In this document: in pieces, positions 6,822 to 8,284 of the stretch
How positions within the stretch are numbered: the stretch's first letter is position 1
Layout of the letters: every line of letters begins with the position of its first letter
Assembly (NCBI GenBank): GCA_964390795.1
Contig: CAYMLQ010000277.1
Span: 1-8,284, forward strand
Length of the DNA stretch: 8,284 nt
Direction of reading: 5' to 3'
Origin: CAYMLQ01 sp964390795
Lineage (GTDB): Bacteria; Verrucomicrobiota; Kiritimatiellia; RFP12; UBA1067
Notes under the pieces: model-generated
What the model was told of the DNA's origin: nothing
What the model saw: only the letters and a program-made list of their open reading frames with translations
Databases searched by the model: none
Translations under genes and position numbers: made by a program

Positions 6822-7922
6822 ACACTCTCTCGACGCCGTTTCCTTCAACTCAGTGCCGGTGCCTCCGCCTTCAACATCGTGCCCTCGCGCGTGCTGGGGC
6901 GCGCCGCGCCGAGCAACAAGATCGTGCTGGGGATGATCGGTGCCGGAGGCATGGGCCTCGCGAACATGGAGTCTTTCCTTTCGTTGGACGACGTGGTGGT
7001 CAAGGCGGTGTGCGACGTGAGTGCCTGCAAGCGGCTGTCCGCCAAGGCCCTTGCAAACGCGCACAGCGGCACGCGCGATTGCGAGGCCTTCAGCGACTTT
7101 CACGAGCTGTGCGCGCGCCCGGATATCGATGCGGTGATGATTGCCGCGCCGGACTTTCTTCATGCGCGGATCGGCCTTGAGGCGCTGCGCTGCGGCAAGG
7201 ACGTCTACGGCGAGACGCCCTTCGCTCACACGCGTGCGGAGGGCCTGGCCCTGTCGCAGGCGGTGACGCAGCGCGGCCGCGTCTGGCAGTCCGGCAACGG
7301 GCAGCGCGTCGAGCCGCGCTGCCGCAGGGCGGTCGCGGCGGTGCGCGCGGGCGTTCTTGGGCCCGTGGCGCGCGTGGAGGTCGGTCTGCCGGGCGGCGGC
7401 CGCGGCCCCGCGTGCGCTCGCGGCGACTGCGGCGTCGGTGATTTTCACTGGCGCTGGGTCAGCGCCTGGGGGGGCGGCACGTTGGCGGACGGCATTGGCC
7501 TCTACGGCGACACGGCGCTGTGGGGGGCGGGGCGCGACGCTGAGCCGGCGCGGGTCGAAGGCTGCGGCGTGTATCCGCAGGACGGGCTTTACGACACGGC
7601 GACGGCGTTCCGGTTCCGCTGCGCCTATCCCGACGGGATGGAGCTGACCGTTGCGGATGGCGGCCGGTTGGAGAAGGGCATCGGCGTTCGCTGGATCGGC
7701 CGTAACGGCAGGTGGGTCTGGGTGACGAACGGGGCGCTGGAGGCGTGCGATTCCGCACTGCTGGCGGAGGTGGCTGCTTGGCCGCTGGAGCCGTGCGCGG
7801 GGCTTTTCCGTAATTTTATCGATTGCGTGAAAACGCGGGAAGGGACGATCGCTCCCGCAGAGCCGGCGCGTCTCGCGGCGGCTCTGGCCCAATTGGGCGA
7901 CCGCGCGATGCGTGGCTGCTGA
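6819..7922 (+). CDS. Tat-exported Gfo/Idh/MocA-family protein, active site degenerate
   Basis: This 367-residue protein starts with a twin-arginine signal (SRRRFLQLSAG, residues 4-14), so it is probably exported folded. The NAD(P)-binding Rossmann domain is present (KIVLGMIGAGGMG at 34-46, with GxGxxG intact, through about 155), followed by the C-terminal sheet domain (GGGTLADGIGLYGD at 218-231, YPQDGLYDTATAF at 252-264, FRNFIDCVKTR at 330-340). Members of the family are usually sugar or polyol oxidoreductases. Here the EKP motif reads E132-T133-P134, losing the catalytic lysine, and the histidines expected four to five residues after Asp224 are Leu228 and Tyr229. The block of about 40 residues that related exported proteins carry between the GLPGG segment (189-193) and the FxxRW segment (209-213) is absent, and the C-terminus is short. 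There are 14 cysteines. The reading frame is open throughout, so it is expressed or only recently decayed. I infer a cofactor- or ligand-binding protein rather than a standard dehydrogenase. It follows the ThuA gene by 44 bases. Confidence 0.87.
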   Translation: MTLSRRRFLQLSAGASAFNIVPSRVLGRAAPSNKIVLGMIGAGGMGLANMESFLSLDDVVVKAVCDVSACKRLSAKALANAHSGTRDCEAFSDFHELCARPDIDAVMIAAPDFLHARIGLEALRCGKDVYGETPFAHTRAEGLALSQAVTQRGRVWQSGNGQRVEPRCRRAVAAVRAGVLGPVARVEVGLPGGGRGPACARGDCGVGDFHWRWVSAWGGGTLADGIGLYGDTALWGAGRDAEPARVEGCGVYPQDGLYDTATAFRFRCAYPDGMELTVADGGRLEKGIGVRWIGRNGRWVWVTNGALEACDSALLAEVAAWPLEPCAGLFRNFIDCVKTREGTIAPAEPARLAAALAQLGDRAMRGC

Positions 7923-7954
7923 GCGTGGTTCTCCTTCCAACCTTCCATTTTTCC

Positions 7955-7968
7955 AAGGATTCCTCATG
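7955..7968 (+). promoter_or_regulatory. Ribosome binding site of the last gene
   Basis: AAGGA at 7955-7959 lies 6 bases before the ATG at 7966 and selects it over an in-frame GTG at 7912, which would overlap the preceding gene. As at the preceding gene, the spacer (TTCCTC) is complementary to the site itself: AGGA-T-TCCT reads as a small palindrome. A pyrimidine-rich stretch (about 7929-7954) precedes it. Confidence 0.6.
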
Positions 7969-8262
7969 AAAATGGTGATGGCGGTGTATAACATCGGCGT
8001 GGATGATGAGATCATGGCGGCGATGGACGAGATGGGGGTGACCTGCTTTACGAAGACGCCGCGCGTCGTGGGCATAGGGAAGATGACCGGCCCGAGGCTC
8101 GACAACTCCGTGTGGCCTGGGGCGAACACGATGGCGCTCTTCGTGTTGCCGGACGAGCGAGCTCAGGCGGTGATGAAGGCGTTTGACCACCTGCGCGCCA
8201 CGATCGGTAAGAAGGCTGGTGTAAAGGCGTTTTTGCTCAATGTCGAGCAGCAGACAGACTGA
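7966..8262 (+). CDS. Small PG0541-like transporter-associated protein (PII-like)
   Basis: This 98-residue soluble protein has no signal peptide or membrane segment, so it should stay in the cytoplasm. The alternating pattern of short beta strands and two helices resembles a PII-like ferredoxin fold: strand 2-9, helix 13-23, strand 26-36, strand 55-62, helix 64-79, strand 85-93. Length, the segment SVWPGANTMALFVLP (48-62) and the ending GVKAFLLNVEQ (85-95) match what I remember of the PG0541 family, small proteins encoded beside RND efflux operons in Porphyromonas, Bacteroides and others. Their function is not established, and a ligand-sensing or pump-regulating role is only suggested by the fold. 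Here the gene follows the degenerate Gfo/Idh/MocA gene by 43 bases instead of following the permease. The start is set by AAGGA at 7955-7959. Family assignment is from recall of the pattern, not a search. Confidence 0.8.
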   Translation: MKMVMAVYNIGVDDEIMAAMDEMGVTCFTKTPRVVGIGKMTGPRLDNSVWPGANTMALFVLPDERAQAVMKAFDHLRATIGKKAGVKAFLLNVEQQTD

Positions 8263-8284
8263 GTTAAGAAAGCCGTTTATTTGT

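Noticed and set aside
6819..7922. Calling the Gfo/Idh/MocA gene a pseudogene
   Set aside because: The reading frame is open from ribosome binding site to stop, the Tat signal and Rossmann motif are intact, and the losses are in-frame. A changed function is as likely as decay, so I kept it as a CDS.
7912..7965. Upstream in-frame GTG start for the small last gene, giving 116 residues
   Set aside because: It would overlap the preceding gene and add 18 residues without family likeness. The ATG at 7966 has AAGGA 6 bases upstream and gives the expected family length of about 98.
6792..8129. Minus-strand frame spanning the last two genes (445 codons)
   Set aside because: It crosses two well-supported + strand genes and their ribosome binding sites, and its translation has no recognisable domain.
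8263..8284. Possible terminator after the last gene
   Set aside because: Only 22 bases remain and they contain no inverted repeat followed by a T-run, so the end of the operon cannot be judged from this window.

Overview
This window is a compact, GC-rich bacterial operon of six genes, all on the + strand, from about position 128 to 8262. The two short intergenic gaps are 43-44 bp and the other junctions are 10 bp or less. I see no tRNA, rRNA, CRISPR array, insertion sequence or clear internal terminator. The first 127 bases hold no gene. They contain an interrupted inverted repeat at the window edge, a candidate sigma-70-type promoter and a short dyad around its -10 element.

Layout: (1) an outer-membrane TolC-family channel with a lipoprotein signal (128-1504); (2) a periplasmic adaptor of the HlyD/AcrA type, overlapping the channel gene by ATGA (1501-2703); (3) an RND inner-membrane efflux permease of 1044 residues (2706-5840); (4) a Sec-exported ThuA-domain protein (5851-6774), 10 bp after the pump; (5) a Tat-exported Gfo/Idh/MocA-family protein (6819-7922) that has lost the family's catalytic lysine and histidine and is shortened; (6) a 98-residue protein resembling the PG0541 family of transporter-associated, PII-like small proteins (7966-8262).

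Genes 1-3 make a complete tripartite efflux pump spanning both membranes. In Bacteroidetes the small PG0541-type gene normally lies directly beside such a pump. Here it lies at the far end, and a ThuA / Gfo-Idh-MocA pair sits between it and the permease. ThuA and Gfo/Idh/MocA proteins are known to pair in sugar oxidation (ThuA/ThuB of rhizobial trehalose metabolism), and both proteins here carry export signals. The most interesting reading, which is inference, is a periplasmic sugar- or glycoside-related module physically and transcriptionally tied to an RND pump, in which the oxidoreductase may have become a binding or sensing protein rather than an enzyme.

Organism: the envelope is Gram-negative. 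Tat-exported Gfo/Idh/MocA proteins and secreted ThuA proteins are abundant in the Planctomycetes-Verrucomicrobia-Kiritimatiellota-Lentisphaerae group. Together with the PG0541-type gene and high GC, this points to a member of that group, perhaps Kiritimatiellota or Verrucomicrobiota. This is an inference from family habits, not from a marker gene.
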